64,000 nt of DNA from Hwangdonia seohaensis (GTDB lineage: Bacteria > Bacteroidota > Bacteroidia > Flavobacteriales > Flavobacteriaceae): assembly GCF_031932625.1 (NCBI RefSeq), contig NZ_JAVSCK010000004.1, forward strand, positions 248,001-312,000, given 5' to 3'. Numbering within the stretch: position 1 is the first letter of the stretch; each line of letters begins with the position of its first letter. The notes beneath the pieces are model-generated. The model was not told the origin of the DNA and searched no databases. It saw only the letters and a list, made by a program, of their open reading frames with translations. Below are positions 15,157 through 23,874 of this stretch, in pieces. Position numbers and translations under genes: made by a program.

Positions 15157-17448
15157 ATGAAAGTCTGTATAGCCGAAAAACCAAGTGTTGCCCGCGAAAT
15201 TGCGTCTGTTTTAGGTGCAAATACCAAGCGTGATGGCTATTACGAAGGCAATGGCTATGCGGTTACTTACACCTTTGGGCATTTGTGCACGCTTAAAGAA
15301 CCCAACGATTACAAACCCTATTGGAAAAGCTGGGATTTAAACAATCTGCCCATGTTGCCCGAAAAATTTGAAACCAAAGTCGTTGCAAATTCGGGCATTC
15401 AAAAGCAATTCAAAATTGTAAAAAGTTTATTTGATAAAGCCGAAGTGGTTATAAACTGCGGCGATGCAGGGCAAGAAGGAGAGCTTATTCAGCGTTGGGT
15501 AATGAATGAAGCCAATTACAAAGGCGACGTGTTGCGCCTTTGGATTTCGTCGTTAACCACCGAAGCCATAAAAGAAGGTTTTGAAAACTTAAAACCAGCA
15601 ACCGATTACGATAATTTGTATTACGCCGGATTTTCCAGGGCCATTGGCGATTGGTTGTTGGGCATGAACGCCACCCGATTGTACACCGTAAAACACGGTG
15701 GTTACAAACAGGTATTGTCCGTTGGTCGTGTGCAAACACCAACCTTGGCCATGGTTGTAAATCGGTTTAAGGAGATTGAAAATTTTAAACCACAACCGTA
15801 TTGGGAATTGCAAACCCTGTATCGCGACACACTTTTTAGTTACGAAGACGGGCGTTTCCTTAAAAAAGAAGACGGCGAAACTCTAGCTAATAAAGTAAAG
15901 GAAAGCGATTTTGAAATTAAATCCATTACCAAAAAGAAAGGAAAGGAATACGCCCCAAAACTGTTCGATTTAACAGGGCTGCAAGTGTATTGCAATACCA
16001 AGTTTGGTTTTTCGGCAGATGAAACCTTAAAGATTGTCCAAAAACTGTACGAACAAAAAGTAGTGACTTACCCGAGAGTGGATACCACCTTTTTACCAAA
16101 CGACGTGTATCCAAAGGTTGCGGGAATTCTTCAAAAGCTAACCAATTATTCAAAACTAACGCAGCCGCTTTTAGGAAAGAAAATAAAAAAAACAAGTCGC
16201 GTTTTTAACGATAAAAAAGTCACCGATCACCACGCTATCATTCCAACGGGGATTCAAATCAATTTACAATACAATCAGCAACAGGTTTACGATATTATTG
16301 TAAAGCGCTTTATAGCGGTATTTTATGATGATTGTACCGTATCCAATACCACCGTTTTGGGTAGTGCGGCAAAGGTTGTTTTTAAAACCACCGGAAAGGA
16401 AATTTTGGAAAAAGGCTGGCGCATCGTATTCGAAAACCCAAATGCAAAAGAAAAAGAATCGGGAATTTTGCCCACTTTCGAAAAAGGCGAAAAAGGCCCG
16501 CACGAACCCTCGTTTTTAGAAAAGGAAACCAAACCGCCAAAGCAGTTTACCGAAGCCTCGTTATTGCGTGCCATGGAAACTGCCGGTAAACAGGTGGACG
16601 ATGAGGAATTGCGTGATTTAATGAAAGAAAATGGTATTGGACGACCATCAACGCGAGCCAATATTATTGAAACCCTTTTTAAAAGAAAATACATAAAACG
16701 CAATAAAAAACAGGTATTGCCAACGGTTACAGGTATTCAGTTGATCGATACGATTCAAAATGAACTATTAAAATCGGCTGAGTTAACGGGCTCGTGGGAA
16801 AAACAATTAAAGGATATCGAAAAAGGTGAGTTTAGCGCTGGAGCCTTTATAAAAAACATGAAGCGGATGGTTGATGCTTTGGTGTACGAAGTGCGCAGTG
16901 AAACCAATCGCGCCAACATTTCGCAGGCTACCGTTATTAAAAACAGAGCCGCAAAAGCAACGGTTAAAAAGCAGGCGGGAATTACGGCCGAGGCTTGCCC
17001 CAAATGTAAAAAGGGCCAGCTTTTAAAAGGGAAAACCGCTTATGGTTGCAGCGCTTATAAAGCGGGATGTGATTTTGTGTTGCCCTTTAGTTTTGCGGAG
17101 AAAAAAGTATCTGAAAAACAATTGATAAGACTACTTCAAAAAGGAAGTACGGTTAATTTGAAAGGTTTTAAAACCCATGCCGGAACTGTTGAAGGGGTGT
17201 TGCGATTTGATGAAAATTTCAAATTGAAATTAGAGCCTAAAAAAACTTCCGCTAAAGCTAAACCAAACGAATTGGCTTGCCCCAAGTGTAAAAAAGGAAC
17301 GGTTATAAAAGGAAAAACGGCTTACGGGTGCAGCGACTATAAATTGGGATGTGATTTTAAAATGACTTTTGATGAAGTACGTGCGAAAATTAACGGGCAA
17401 ACACCAACCAAGGAATTGGTTTATAATATTTTAAATGGAGATGTTTAA
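15157..17448 (+). CDS. topB: DNA topoisomerase III (type IA)
   Basis: 763-residue type IA topoisomerase, which relaxes negative supercoils and decatenates DNA by passing one strand through a transient single-strand break. The TOPRIM domain starts at residue 1 (CIAEKPSVAREIA) with the acidic motif GDAGQEGEL at 102-110; most relatives read DAGREGEL, so arginine is replaced by glutamine. The catalytic tyrosine is Y305 in VTYPRVDTTFLP. HAIIPTG and GIGRPSTRA motifs follow. The C-terminus carries two topoisomerase zinc-ribbon modules (CPKCKKG...YGCSAYKAGCDF and CPKCKKG...YGCSDYKLGCDF) at about 618-645 and 706-733. Chromosomal, with no conjugation genes nearby. Confidence 0.95.
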   Translation: MKVCIAEKPSVAREIASVLGANTKRDGYYEGNGYAVTYTFGHLCTLKEPNDYKPYWKSWDLNNLPMLPEKFETKVVANSGIQKQFKIVKSLFDKAEVVINCGDAGQEGELIQRWVMNEANYKGDVLRLWISSLTTEAIKEGFENLKPATDYDNLYYAGFSRAIGDWLLGMNATRLYTVKHGGYKQVLSVGRVQTPTLAMVVNRFKEIENFKPQPYWELQTLYRDTLFSYEDGRFLKKEDGETLANKVKESDFEIKSITKKKGKEYAPKLFDLTGLQVYCNTKFGFSADETLKIVQKLYEQKVVTYPRVDTTFLPNDVYPKVAGILQKLTNYSKLTQPLLGKKIKKTSRVFNDKKVTDHHAIIPTGIQINLQYNQQQVYDIIVKRFIAVFYDDCTVSNTTVLGSAAKVVFKTTGKEILEKGWRIVFENPNAKEKESGILPTFEKGEKGPHEPSFLEKETKPPKQFTEASLLRAMETAGKQVDDEELRDLMKENGIGRPSTRANIIETLFKRKYIKRNKKQVLPTVTGIQLIDTIQNELLKSAELTGSWEKQLKDIEKGEFSAGAFIKNMKRMVDALVYEVRSETNRANISQATVIKNRAAKATVKKQAGITAEACPKCKKGQLLKGKTAYGCSAYKAGCDFVLPFSFAEKKVSEKQLIRLLQKGSTVNLKGFKTHAGTVEGVLRFDENFKLKLEPKKTSAKAKPNELACPKCKKGTVIKGKTAYGCSDYKLGCDFKMTFDEVRAKINGQTPTKELVYNILNGDV

Positions 17449-17476
17449 AACGTTTTTTTGAATTTAATTGGTCAGG

Positions 17477-17555
17477 TGGAGCTTGTCGAAATCGATCTTG
17501 ATTATCTATAAGTTAAAACATTTCGACAAAGCCTGTGCTGAGCGCAGTCGAAGTA
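17477..17555. repeat. Interspersed palindrome with CTGAGCGCAGTCGAAG motif
   Basis: TTGTCGAAAT (17483-17492) is complementary to ATTTCGACAA (17520-17529), and GTGCTGAGCGCAGTCGAAGTA follows. The CTGAGC..AGTCGAAG core also occurs in the 90 bp repeats at 6605-6957 and at 53300-53317. An open frame through this segment gives the low-complexity string CAERSRS and is not a gene. Confidence 0.75.
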
Positions 17556-17636
17556 CTCAATACGACAGGGTATTAGACTTTTTAGACCGTATCGTTTTGC
17601 TTGCGACTAAAAGTGGAAATTTTGCTGATAAAAAAT

Positions 17637-18227
17637 ATGGCCATAAATAAAACAAAACACCGTCATTTTATAATCTATAAACCTTATGGGTATTTAAGTC
17701 AGTTTAAAAGCCACGACTCCAAACAGCAATCTAAAAAGTTTTTGGGAAGCCTTTTTGATTTTCCGGAAAACGCCATGGCCATTGGCAGATTGGATGAAAA
17801 ATCGGAAGGCTTGTTATTGGTTACCACCGATGGTAAAATGAGCGATTTTGTAAATAGCCAAAAAGTAGAAAAGGAATATTACGCGCAGGTTGATGGCGAT
17901 ATTTCAGCGGAGGCTGTTAAGAGTTTAGGGTTGGGTGTAGAAATAGGTTTTAACGGTAAAAAGTATAAAACCAAACCTTGTAAAGCGTTTAAGTTGAATG
18001 AAATACCCGAATTGCCAAAACGCTCCCAGAAAATTAGGGACGCTAGGCACGGACCAACATCGTGGGTATCGATTACCTTAAACGAGGGTAAATTTAGACA
18101 GGTTAGAAAAATGACTTCGGCCGTTGGGTTTCCTACGTTGCGATTGGTGCGTATTCGGGTTGGCGGTATTGCCCTTGGTAGCATGCAAGTGGGTGATGTG
18201 GTTGCCGTTGATGGATTTGAATTATAA
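17637..18227 (+). CDS. RluE-like 23S rRNA pseudouridine synthase (RsuA family)
   Basis: 196 residues of the RsuA/RluB/E/F family; isomerises a uridine in rRNA. The catalytic aspartate is D53 in IGRLDEKSEGLLL, and later motifs KEYYAQVDG, PTSWVSITLNEGKFRQVRKM and VGFPTLRLVRIRVG match the family closely. There is no N-terminal S4 domain, and the length and motif wording are closest to E. coli RluE (23S U2457). The ATG at 17637 is preferred over an in-frame start 36 bp upstream, because the extra residues lie in repeat-derived sequence. Confidence 0.88.
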   Translation: MAINKTKHRHFIIYKPYGYLSQFKSHDSKQQSKKFLGSLFDFPENAMAIGRLDEKSEGLLLVTTDGKMSDFVNSQKVEKEYYAQVDGDISAEAVKSLGLGVEIGFNGKKYKTKPCKAFKLNEIPELPKRSQKIRDARHGPTSWVSITLNEGKFRQVRKMTSAVGFPTLRLVRIRVGGIALGSMQVGDVVAVDGFEL

Positions 18228-18237
18228 AAACCGATTG

Positions 18238-18366
18238 GTCATTGCGAGGAGCTTTTCGTGACGTGGCAATCTGTTTCTTATTAGTTAACCTTTCTTTTAT
18301 AAAGCAAACATTAACTTTAGCATTCAATTAAAAAGATTACCACAGTCGTACCTCTTTCGTAATGAC
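18238..18366. repeat. Interspersed inverted repeat (CATTGCGAGGAGC family)
   Basis: Left arm GTCATTGCGAGGAGC...GACGTGGCAATCT (18238-18271) is an imperfect reverse complement of the right arm AGATTACCACAGTCG...TCGTAATGAC (18334-18366), with about 60 bp of AT-rich spacer. It lies between the convergent 3' ends of the pseudouridine synthase gene and the sigma-factor partner gene. Degraded single arms of the same family occur inside repeat copies B, D and F. Confidence 0.85.
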
Positions 18367-18369
18367 GAA

Positions 18370-19011
18370 TTAAACTTCCAGCTTTTTAAGCTCTTTGTAA
18401 TTACGGTTTAATCGTTTTAAAAGAATGCCGTAAACCAACCAGTAAAACAGAAGCAGAATCCCGATAGCGACCACCAATATTAAGATGGTTGCTATTATTA
18501 TGCCGGCATAAAATTTAAAAGCTTCGCCATTTGCTGCGGCCTTATTGACCTGATCGATAACTTGCTGGTCTCTGTCGAACTCAAGAAACAGAACCACGAT
18601 GGTGGATACTACGAGATAGATTAAATTAAAGGCAACATATTGTTTTACCGTTTTTCGGGTTTTAAGGATGTTTTCCATTAAAACCTTGGCATTATCGGTG
18701 GCCGAAATGGTTTTGTAGTTTTTGTAGAAGAGGTAGAAAAAATAGGCTAAAATAATGTAGCCAATTACCATTAATGGGATGAAAATGGCATCGGCATCGT
18801 ATTGGTTAAAGCGCTTCATGCTTTCGGAGTCTTTTAAGAAAAAGGATATAAAGGTCCAGAACCCAAACTCCAGTAAGCTGATGATAAATATCCACTTAAC
18901 GATGGAAGACGATTTTTTTAATATCATCTTGTAAATTTCGTTATAGGTTAATTTTGGAAACGCGTCGTCGCTTTTTTTCCAATCTTTTTTTAATAATTCT
19001 AATTCATCCAT
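18370..19011 (-). CDS. Membrane protein encoded with an ECF sigma factor (putative anti-sigma)
   Basis: 213 residues. A cytoplasmic N-terminus of about 35 residues (MDELELLKKDWKKSDD...) precedes four hydrophobic segments (about 38-58, 77-98, 119-140, 166-192) and a short basic tail. The W-K-K motif and gene order (4 bp after the sigma stop) are typical of flavobacterial membrane partners of ECF sigma factors, so an anti-sigma or signal-sensing role is likely but inferred. No zinc-binding anti-sigma motif (HxxxCxxC) is present. Confidence 0.75.
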   Translation of the reverse strand: MDELELLKKDWKKSDDAFPKLTYNEIYKMILKKSSSIVKWIFIISLLEFGFWTFISFFLKDSESMKRFNQYDADAIFIPLMVIGYIILAYFFYLFYKNYKTISATDNAKVLMENILKTRKTVKQYVAFNLIYLVVSTIVVLFLEFDRDQQVIDQVNKAAANGEAFKFYAGIIIATILILVVAIGILLLFYWLVYGILLKRLNRNYKELKKLEV

Positions 19012-19015
19012 AATG

Positions 19016-19510
19016 TTACGGATTTAATATGGTTTTAAGTTTTGTTTTAATCCTGTTCATTTTCACGCGTGCATTCACTTCGCTTATACCTAAGGTTTCA
19101 CTAATTTCTCTGTAATCTTTGTCTTCTAAATACAAGAAAACAAGTGCTTTTTCAATATCGTTTAATTGGTGTACGGCTTTGTAAAGTGTTTTTAATTGCT
19201 GTTCTTCGGTGTCGTCATAATCTTCAGCTTTTATCTTGAATTCAACACCTCCAAAATCCTGCGTGCTTATCCTTCGTTTAGATTTTCGGTAGAGCGTAAT
19301 AGCCGTATTTAAGCCCACGCGATACATCCAAGTACTAAATTTTGCATCGCCTCGAAATTTTGGATAGGCTTTCCAAAGTTGTATGGTTATCTCCTGAAAT
19401 AAATCGTTATGGGCATCATAATTATTCGTATACAACCGGCATACTTTATGAATAATATTCTGGTGCTTTTCTAGCAATTCAACAAAACTATGTTCAAGTT
19501 CTTTATTCAA
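19016..19510 (-). CDS. ECF-type RNA polymerase sigma factor
   Basis: 164 residues of the sigma-70 family, ECF group. Region 2 spans about 10-75, with DLFQEITIQLWKAYPKF in 2.2-2.3 and FSTWMYRVGLNTAI in 2.4. Region 4 spans about 110-164, with the helix-turn-helix YREISETLGISEVNARVKMNR. The start is TTG: an in-frame TAA lies five codons upstream, and the first downstream Met is inside region 2. It probably directs transcription of an envelope or stress regulon, including its own membrane partner immediately downstream. Confidence 0.92.
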   Translation of the reverse strand: MNKELEHSFVELLEKHQNIIHKVCRLYTNNYDAHNDLFQEITIQLWKAYPKFRGDAKFSTWMYRVGLNTAITLYRKSKRRISTQDFGGVEFKIKAEDYDDTEEQQLKTLYKAVHQLNDIEKALVFLYLEDKDYREISETLGISEVNARVKMNRIKTKLKTILNP

Positions 19511-19873
19511 TTCGTTGGTTTAGTTATAAGGTAAGTAGCTTAAATATTTAAAATGTTACAGCAACTTATAACAATATTTTTAATTAAGAAAAAAAAGATG
19601 AAATGGCTTGTTTGATAAATGCTGATTTTAGCAATTTCTTTTGATTGAAAATAAACTGAAATTTGAAACACCAAAAGCAGGTGTTTGCCATAGCTTTAAA
19701 ATGAAATGAAAAGTGAAATAAATGTGATGGTTAAAAAATTGAAAGATAACCACCGTTTTTTTTGCGATTTTCAATTTTTTTGGAAGTTTGTTTTTGATGG
19801 TTAAATGAATGCTTTGTATTTTTGTTTTATTTATCTGATATTCAGTATTTTGAATATGTAATATAGATTTTGT
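19511..19873. other. Intergenic region, no gene recognised
   Basis: AT-rich region between the divergent sigma-factor start and the end of the lysoplasmalogenase gene. It probably contains the sigma-factor promoter, but no clear TTG-N19-TAnnTTTG match or hairpin was seen. Confidence 0.5.
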
Positions 19874-20548
19874 CTATGATTGCTTTATGAGTCCAAAAAC
19901 GATAAAAAGTTGAGCGATTGAATAGGTAAGCATGATGCCGATATTTGAAAAAGGCAATGGTTCGTAAAACTTATTTAAAGCCAATAAACTATCCGAAGTT
20001 ATAAAAAAAAGTGCACCTAAAAAAACTAAAATGTAACTGTTTTTTGGAACACGTCCCTGTCGTAAAAAACCGGTAATGGCCATTAATAAAATAACACCCA
20101 TATAAACCATTACGGGCAACAGTAAATCGCCCAACCCATCCTTTAAAAAGTAAAATACGGTAGCCGCATAAAGCAGTAATATTACAGTAAAAGGGAACAC
20201 CTTTTTTGATTTTTTTCTTTTCCTTAAAAAAACCAAAACATACATAACATGCGCCAATAAAAAAGCAAGCAAACCACTTATAAAATAATTGACAGATGCA
20301 TTTACAAACATTAAAAGCACATCGCCCATTAGCGAAAACACCAAGGCTAAAAGCGTAAGCCATTTTGTTTTGACATCAAGATGTTGGGCGTGTTTCCAAA
20401 AGAAGAAAATGAGCGAAATTAAAATTAAAGGCTTGGTAAAGTAATGGTACGTGGTTAAACTTTCAACGGAGCCGGCAATCAATTCTGCAATAACAACAAT
20501 TGAGAAAACTAATGAAAATGATTTTTCGGTTTTGGTTAGCATGTCCAT
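19874..20548 (-). CDS. Lysoplasmalogenase (YhhN family) membrane protein
   Basis: 224 residues, almost entirely hydrophobic, with about seven to eight transmembrane helices. The pattern YFTKPLILISLIFFFW in helix 2 and LALVFSLMGDVLLMF in helix 3 contains the conserved KP and the S-x2-GD motif of the YhhN/TMEM86 family, and LGALFFITSDSLLALNKF matches the C-terminal S-D-x-L motif. Family members hydrolyse the vinyl-ether bond of lysoplasmalogens; in bacteria the physiological substrate is often unclear. The ATG at 20548 (or 20542) is preferred to a TTG eight codons further upstream. Confidence 0.87.
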   Translation of the reverse strand: MDMLTKTEKSFSLVFSIVVIAELIAGSVESLTTYHYFTKPLILISLIFFFWKHAQHLDVKTKWLTLLALVFSLMGDVLLMFVNASVNYFISGLLAFLLAHVMYVLVFLRKRKKSKKVFPFTVILLLYAATVFYFLKDGLGDLLLPVMVYMGVILLMAITGFLRQGRVPKNSYILVFLGALFFITSDSLLALNKFYEPLPFSNIGIMLTYSIAQLFIVFGLIKQS

Positions 20549-20704
20549 ATCTATTTTTTCAAATATATTCAATTCATCATTAAAATTTTACAGTTCGGTT
20601 AGTATTAGTTTTTTCAAGCGTGGTTATGTTTCAAATTTGCTCGTGTTGAATTTATTTCAGTACCACATCAACAAAAACGAACAAACCACTAATCAACCTA
20701 AAAA

Positions 20705-22858
20705 ATGAAAAAGCTATTATTGATTTTAAGTGTATTTATTACAACTCAAATTACGGCACAAACCATTATCAACGGAAAAGTTACCGATACCAAGGGGCTG
20801 CCCATTGTTGGGGCAAACGTTTATTTGGATGCTACTTACGATGGCAGTACCACCGATGAAAACGGTCTGTTTTCCTTTAAAACCGAAGAAACCGGTACGC
20901 AAACCCTAATCGTATCTTTTTTGTCTTTTGAAACCTTTACTATGGTTGGCGACGTATCATACATGAAAGATTTAAGCATTAAACTTCGCGAAGATGTAAA
21001 CACTTTAGATGCCGTTGTGCTATCTGCCGGGACCTTTGCGGCGGGCGATAACAGTAAGGTTAACGTGCTAAAACCTTTGGATGTAGTAACCACTGCCAGT
21101 GCGATTGGTGATTTTGTTGGCGCCTTGCAAACCTTACCTGGAACCACAACGGTTGCCGAAGACGGCCGGTTGTTTGTGCGTGGTGGTGAAGCCGAGGAAA
21201 CCCAGATTTTTATTGACGGTATCCGTGTGTTTACGCCGTATTCGCCAACTACCAATAACACACCAACGCGCGGGCGGTATTCGCCTTTTTTGTTTGATGG
21301 CATCACCTTTTCAACGGGTGGCTATTCAGCGGAATTTGGGCAATCCTTATCCAGTGTATTGCTATTAAATACCATTGACGAACCCGACCAAGAAAAAACG
21401 GATATTGGCATAATGAGTGTTGGCGCAACATTGGGCAACACCCAAAAATGGAATAAAAGTTCAATTAGCGTTAATGCGTCCTACATCAATTTAGCGCCTT
21501 ATATCGCTTTGTTTCCAGATAGAAACGATTGGAAAAAACCTTTTGAAACCCTTTCGGGCGAAGCGGTATTCCGTAAAAAAACAGATGCGGGTTTAATTAA
21601 ATTGTACGGGGCTTTTGATACCACAAATTTTGAACTCACCCAAGAAGATATCAATTACAGTGAAGGATTGGATTTTAAATTGAAAAACAAAAACCTATAT
21701 GTTAATGGCTCGTATCAAGGGGCATTAAACGCTAATTGGTCGTTATTCGGAGGGGTAAGTTATACCCACGGGAACAACAATATCGATATTATGGATCGTG
21801 ATATTGAGGATTTTGAAAACGCGATACACATCAAACTGAAATTTAAAAACCGAATAAGCAACCGTTTCAAACTGTATTTTGGCGCAGAGTATTTTGCAAC
21901 GGATTTTGATGAAACCTATGCCGATGATACGGTTAGTCGGGTAAGCTACGGTTATAACGATAACATTGCGGCAGCCTTTGCCGAAGCCGATATTTTTATA
22001 TCGAAAAAATTAGCGTTTAAAACGGGTTTACGTGCAGAATACACCGAAATTTTCAAAGATTTTACTGTGGCTCCTAGGCTGTCGTTGGCCTATAAAACCT
22101 CAGGGAAAAGCCAGTTGTCTTTGGCTTATGGTAATTTTTACCAAAATCCGTCGAGTTATATTTTAAAGTTCAATCAAAATTTAAAACCCCAAAAGACATC
22201 GCATTATATTTTTAACTATCAGTACAATGCCGATAGGCAATTGTTTCGGGCCGAAGCGTATTATAAAAGATATGATGATTTGGTGAAGTTTAATGACGAG
22301 TTTCCAGATTTCAACAGCAATTATAATAGCAATGGCAGCGGTTTTGCAAAAGGCATCGATTTCTTTTGGAGAGACAGTAAAAGCATTAAAAATTTTGATT
22401 ATTGGTTAAGCTATTCGTTTTTGGATACCAAGCGTGATTACAGGAATTATGCCGAAAAAGCACAGCCAAATTTTGCAAATACACATAATCTTTCGGTAGT
22501 TGGTAAATATTGGATTAACGATTGGCGCAGTCAAGTTGGTTTTAGTTACGGGTTTGCTTCGGGCAGAACCTACACCAACCTAAACCAGCCTGGGTTTTTA
22601 AACAACAAAACCAAAGCTTATAACAGTTTAAGCATTAATTGGGCCTATTTAATAAGTCCGCAAAAAATCTTGTACGCCTCGGTAAATAATGTGTTGGGAT
22701 TTAAAAATATTAATGGCTACCAATATGCAAATACACCAAATGCGAATGGCCATTTTGAAAGACGTGCGTTGCAACCTGCGGCCGACCAATTCTTTTTTGT
22801 TGGTTTCTTTTGGACCATTAGCGAGGATAAAAAGAGTAACCAGTTGGATAATTTGTAG
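20705..22858 (+). CDS. TonB-dependent outer-membrane receptor
   Basis: 717 residues. Signal peptide about 1-19 (ends ITAQ), then a carboxypeptidase-regulatory-like beta-sandwich (about 20-100: GKVTDTKGLPIVGANVYLD), a plug domain (about 115-225, with VRGGEAEETQIFIDGI) and a beta-barrel ending in the aromatic strand FFFVGFFWTI. It should import a large or scarce substrate using energy from TonB/ExbBD. No SusD gene is adjacent, so a SusCD glycan complex is unlikely, and the substrate cannot be told from sequence. A TonB-like gene lies 1 kb downstream, beyond an orphan gene on the other strand. Confidence 0.93.
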   Translation: MKKLLLILSVFITTQITAQTIINGKVTDTKGLPIVGANVYLDATYDGSTTDENGLFSFKTEETGTQTLIVSFLSFETFTMVGDVSYMKDLSIKLREDVNTLDAVVLSAGTFAAGDNSKVNVLKPLDVVTTASAIGDFVGALQTLPGTTTVAEDGRLFVRGGEAEETQIFIDGIRVFTPYSPTTNNTPTRGRYSPFLFDGITFSTGGYSAEFGQSLSSVLLLNTIDEPDQEKTDIGIMSVGATLGNTQKWNKSSISVNASYINLAPYIALFPDRNDWKKPFETLSGEAVFRKKTDAGLIKLYGAFDTTNFELTQEDINYSEGLDFKLKNKNLYVNGSYQGALNANWSLFGGVSYTHGNNNIDIMDRDIEDFENAIHIKLKFKNRISNRFKLYFGAEYFATDFDETYADDTVSRVSYGYNDNIAAAFAEADIFISKKLAFKTGLRAEYTEIFKDFTVAPRLSLAYKTSGKSQLSLAYGNFYQNPSSYILKFNQNLKPQKTSHYIFNYQYNADRQLFRAEAYYKRYDDLVKFNDEFPDFNSNYNSNGSGFAKGIDFFWRDSKSIKNFDYWLSYSFLDTKRDYRNYAEKAQPNFANTHNLSVVGKYWINDWRSQVGFSYGFASGRTYTNLNQPGFLNNKTKAYNSLSINWAYLISPQKILYASVNNVLGFKNINGYQYANTPNANGHFERRALQPAADQFFFVGFFWTISEDKKSNQLDNL

Positions 22859-22864
22859 AGGAGA

Positions 22865-23008
22865 TTTGTTTACCAGTCTCATATTAGAATACTGCGTAGT
22901 TTGAGTTAAAGGATTTTCTGAAGGAAAATCGGATGCAAGCAAATAATCACTAATCTTTAGATTTAGGAATAAACTTATGTATTATTTTTGTACAATTTTA
23001 GGTACTGG
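22865..23008 (-). repeat. 144 bp hairpin element downstream of an orphan gene (copy 1)
   Basis: Aligns over its whole length with 48354-48497, which is also 144 bp. Shared features are TTTGTTTAMC.GTCT at one end, an AATAC/AATAG block, the central hairpin GATTTTCYGAAGGAAAATC, RGAATAAACTTAYG, and ATTATTTTTRTACAAT..T at the other. The end regions are partly complementary, and a terminal AAC/GTT pairing in copy 2 is replaced by ACC/GGT here, as expected if paired structure matters. It ends 3 bp from the orphan gene's stop codon. No function is known to me. Confidence 0.75.
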
Positions 23009-23011
23009 TTT

Positions 23012-23695
23012 TTATATTAATTCTATTTTTTTGTATTCATTAATTATCTTGAACTGTCCCTCATAAAGTACTTCCAAATCTGGATTAGAAGTTTTTGTTC
23101 CTTTCCAATAATCAGTTGCTAAAGTTTTCCATTCCTTAATACTGTGTAATTCCGTCTTTATGTATTCCGCGTCTGCAATGTGTCTTTTACCTTTAGGAGA
23201 TAATTCAAGTTCTATTATTCTCTTTTTTGGGTGTTTTTTAAAAGTATCCCACCAACTTTCAAGTGTGTCAGTTGTGCATAACCAAATGCACTTTTTTCTT
23301 GATGGAAGTAAAGGGTTTACTTCAAGTCTAACTTGCTCAAACGTATCTTCTCTTATTAATTTTAAATGTTGAAAATGTGATTTATACAGTTCGTTTGATA
23401 AACCTTCGTAGTCAATTAGTAAATCTTGAACTTTATAGAAAAGGTCTTCATAGTTTTTAGATTCGTAGTCTAGATTATCCATCCATTCAATTTCTATAGT
23501 TTCTCCAGCTCTTTTAATTAATCTTTTGCCTTGGAAATTAAATTTTGAAATATTTTCGATGCCATTGAGAATATCTCTGTAAAAATTATTAAAGCCTGTT
23601 TTTTCAGAATCTCCTTTTCTCCATTCTTTTCGAATACCATTTAAAATCTGAATATGAAAATATCTCATAAATTCTGTTCGTAAGTCAACTTGCAC
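23012..23695 (-). CDS. Hypothetical protein, DUF2441-like, orphan
   Basis: 227 residues from a GTG start, or 218 from the ATG at 23668. No signal peptide or membrane helix. The block NPLLPSRKKCIWLCTTDTL, a W about ten residues on, IADAEYIKTEL and LATDYWKG resemble DUF2441-type proteins, found scattered in accessory regions and of unknown function. It is more AT-rich than its neighbours and interrupts the receptor/TonB pair on the opposite strand. The downstream 144 bp element and an upstream TTAAAACGA motif are shared with the orphan gene at 48498, pointing to a mobile or cassette-like origin. Confidence 0.75.
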   Translation of the reverse strand: MQVDLRTEFMRYFHIQILNGIRKEWRKGDSEKTGFNNFYRDILNGIENISKFNFQGKRLIKRAGETIEIEWMDNLDYESKNYEDLFYKVQDLLIDYEGLSNELYKSHFQHLKLIREDTFEQVRLEVNPLLPSRKKCIWLCTTDTLESWWDTFKKHPKKRIIELELSPKGKRHIADAEYIKTELHSIKEWKTLATDYWKGTKTSNPDLEVLYEGQFKIINEYKKIELI

Positions 23696-23709
23696 CTAAT
23701 GGCTCGTGG

Positions 23710-23725
23710 ATATACGTCGTTTTAA
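23710..23725 (-). other. Motif shared upstream of three orphan genes
   Basis: On the minus strand this reads TTAAAACGACGTATAT, 15 bp before the GTG at 23695. It matches TTAAAACGATTTCATAT upstream of the orphan gene at 48498 and TTAAAACGGATTCATAT upstream of the one at 14388. Confidence 0.4.
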
Positions 23726-23809
23726 TGTTTTATATCAACCACTAAACAAACATATCAATTTTTTCGCACAAAATCAAACTTAAAATTCACATTCAAAAAC
23801 CACCCACAC

Positions 23810-23823
23810 ATGATAAATATCAT
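23810..23823. promoter_or_regulatory. FNR-like palindrome upstream of the TonB-like gene
   Basis: ATGAT-AAAT-ATCAT, a perfect 5 bp inverted repeat with a 4 bp spacer, 52 bp before the start at 23875. The shape fits a Crp/Fnr-family operator (TTGAT-N4-ATCAA in E. coli FNR). A Crp/Fnr gene exists at 40745, but no link is shown. Confidence 0.35.
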
Positions 23824-23874
23824 AGTATTTAGTTGGGTTTTATAATAATTTTAATGGTATAAAACGGATTAGTC

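Noticed and set aside
17468..17650. 60-codon frame containing CAERSRS
   Set aside because: This is the translation of the interspersed AGTCGAAG palindrome, a common false call in this group.
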